Assembly: GCA_900546075.1 (NCBI GenBank)
Contig: URBH01000049.1
Location: 1 to 14,767 of the forward strand
Length of the DNA stretch: 14,767 nt
Source of the DNA: an uncultured Eubacteriales bacterium
Lineage (GTDB): Bacteria > Bacillota > Clostridia > Oscillospirales > Oscillospiraceae
Reading direction: 5' to 3'
Position numbers and translations under genes: made by a program. Below the pieces are notes generated by a model. The model saw nothing but the letters and a program-made list of their open reading frames with translations. It was not told the origin of the DNA and ran no database searches. This document shows positions 14,167 to 14,767 of the stretch, piece after piece; position 1 is the first letter of the stretch; the number at the start of each line of letters is the position of its first letter.

Positions 14167-14448
14167 ATGTCGATACGGTTTACCCAGCTGCAATGCAAGG
14201 AAGTCATCTGCGTCAGCGACGGGCGACGGCTGGGGTTTGTGACGGACGTGCAGGTGGAGATTCCCGGCGGGAACGTCTGCGCCATCGTCGTCCCCTGTCC
14301 CGGACGGTTCCCCGGGGGCTTCGGGCGGCGGGACGATTTTATCATTCCCTGGAACTGCATCAGGCGCATCGGTCCGGACATTGTACTGGTGGAGGCGAAG
14401 CCCGACGACTGCCGGGTGCCGAGAGGAAAGCCGGGGCTGCCGAGATAA
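14167..14448 (+). CDS. YlmC/YmxH family sporulation-associated PRC-barrel protein
   Basis: 93 aa from the ATG at 14167 (AAAGGAGG upstream). The start RFTQLQCKEVICVSDGRRLGFVTDVQVE (about 4-31) is the typical YlmC/YmxH beginning, and FIIPWNCIRRIGPDIVLVE (about 59-77) matches the end of the PRC-barrel. Members are found in spore formers, often beside sporulation or cell-division genes; the biochemical role is unknown. It follows sigG by 55 bases and is likely co-transcribed. Its last codons form the left arm of the terminator. The symbols ylmC and ymxH refer to two paralogues that I cannot tell apart here. Confidence 0.9.
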   Translation: MSIRFTQLQCKEVICVSDGRRLGFVTDVQVEIPGGNVCAIVVPCPGRFPGGFGRRDDFIIPWNCIRRIGPDIVLVEAKPDDCRVPRGKPGLPR

Positions 14449-14471
14449 ATGGCAGTCCCGACGCATTTTTT
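14432..14471 (+). terminator. Terminator after ylmC/ymxH-type gene
   Basis: CGGGGCTGCC (14432-14441) pairs with GGCAGTCCCG (14451-14460, one G-U), loop of 9, then ACGCATTTTTT. The left arm lies inside the coding sequence and the stop codon in the loop. Confidence 0.85.
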
Positions 14472-14513
14472 CGCCGACGCCGGAATTTTTTTGCGTTTTT
14501 TTGGAAATAATGC

Positions 14514-14542
14514 TTGCAATTGTGCTTTCCATCCTATATAAT
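14514..14542 (+). promoter_or_regulatory. rpsB promoter
   Basis: TTGCAA (14514-14519) and a perfect TATAAT (14537-14542) are 17 bases apart. T-rich tracts just upstream (14464-14502) may aid as an UP-like element. The start site would be near 14549. Confidence 0.85.
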
Positions 14543-14548
14543 GACTCA

Positions 14549-14670
14549 GCATGGGCTTTGACCCGTGACATTTCAAAACCACACACCCGGGGATCGGCCG
14601 CCCCCGTGTCCGAAAGGACGGGCTGCCGGGATGATCGGGGTGGAGGAAAAACAAAAGGAGAAATTGTAAA
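14549..14670 (+). promoter_or_regulatory. Structured 5' leader of rpsB
   Basis: About 120 bases between the expected start site and the rpsB ATG. It contains GTCC-GAAA-GGAC (14608-14619), a hairpin with a GNRA tetraloop, enclosed by GATCGGC...GCCC (from 14592) against GGGC..GCC...GATC (to 14636). This is compatible with an S2-binding autoregulatory leader as known for rpsB in other bacteria; the match to any described leader class was not tested. AAAAGGAG precedes the start codon. Confidence 0.5.
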
Positions 14671-14767
14671 ATGGCTGTCGTATCTATGAAGCAACTGCTG
14701 GAGGCCGGTGTTCACTTCGGTCACCAGACCCGCCGCTGGAACCCCAAAATGGCGCCCTACATCTACA
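14671..14767 (+). CDS. rpsB: 30S ribosomal protein S2, N-terminal part (cut by window end)
   Basis: The first 32 codons are visible: MAVVSMKQLLEAGVHFGHQT, then RRWNPKMAPYIY, the near-universal N terminus of S2. AAAAGGAG precedes the ATG. The gene continues beyond the window and is usually followed by tsf. Confidence 0.97.
   Translation, partial: MAVVSMKQLLEAGVHFGHQTRRWNPKMAPYIY

Overview
The window looks like part of the chromosome of a GC-rich, endospore-forming member of the Firmicutes, most plausibly a gut-type clostridium of the Oscillospiraceae/Ruminococcaceae kind. This is an inference from three things: a sporulation sigma factor (sigG) next to a ylmC/ymxH-type sporulation gene, strong AGGAGG ribosome sites with TTGACA/TATAAT promoters, and high GC in all genes. 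Most of the window is housekeeping; no phage genes, transposase, CRISPR array or tRNA/rRNA gene is visible.

Layout. 1-106 is the end of a structured repeat cut by the window edge. 185-2469 is a minus-strand operon: GNAT acetyltransferase, tgt, yajC, with a consensus promoter and a strong terminator. 2486-7256 is the accessory part: a PucR-family regulator on the minus strand, divergent from a three-gene plus-strand operon encoding an unrecognised cysteine-containing protein, a GcvT-like (folate-dependent aminomethyltransferase/demethylase fold) protein and a short-chain dehydrogenase. The divergent intergenic region carries an exact 14-bp inverted pair of operator-like sites. 7254-7426 is a full-length copy of the repeat seen at the left edge, in the opposite orientation; its terminus contains the stop codon of the dehydrogenase gene. 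7511-10132 holds tcdA, a DUF1292 gene (minus), a long-form serine acetyltransferase gene and a GtrA-family membrane protein gene. 10215-12661 holds recG and rpsT on the minus strand. 12662-13331 is a gene-free 670-base stretch with the rpsT promoter, a large inverted repeat and a cluster of DnaA-box-like nonamers. 13332-14767 holds sigG, ylmC/ymxH and the start of rpsB with a structured leader.

How the genes work together. The 4000-7256 region reads as a self-contained, regulator-controlled catabolic cassette: the PucR-type protein probably senses a substrate and activates the operon from upstream sites, the GcvT-like protein may move a one-carbon group from a methylated substrate to tetrahydrofolate, and the dehydrogenase may oxidise or reduce the product. 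The substrate cannot be read from the sequence. This cassette, its operators, the repeat family and the DnaA-box cluster are the parts most worth a second look.
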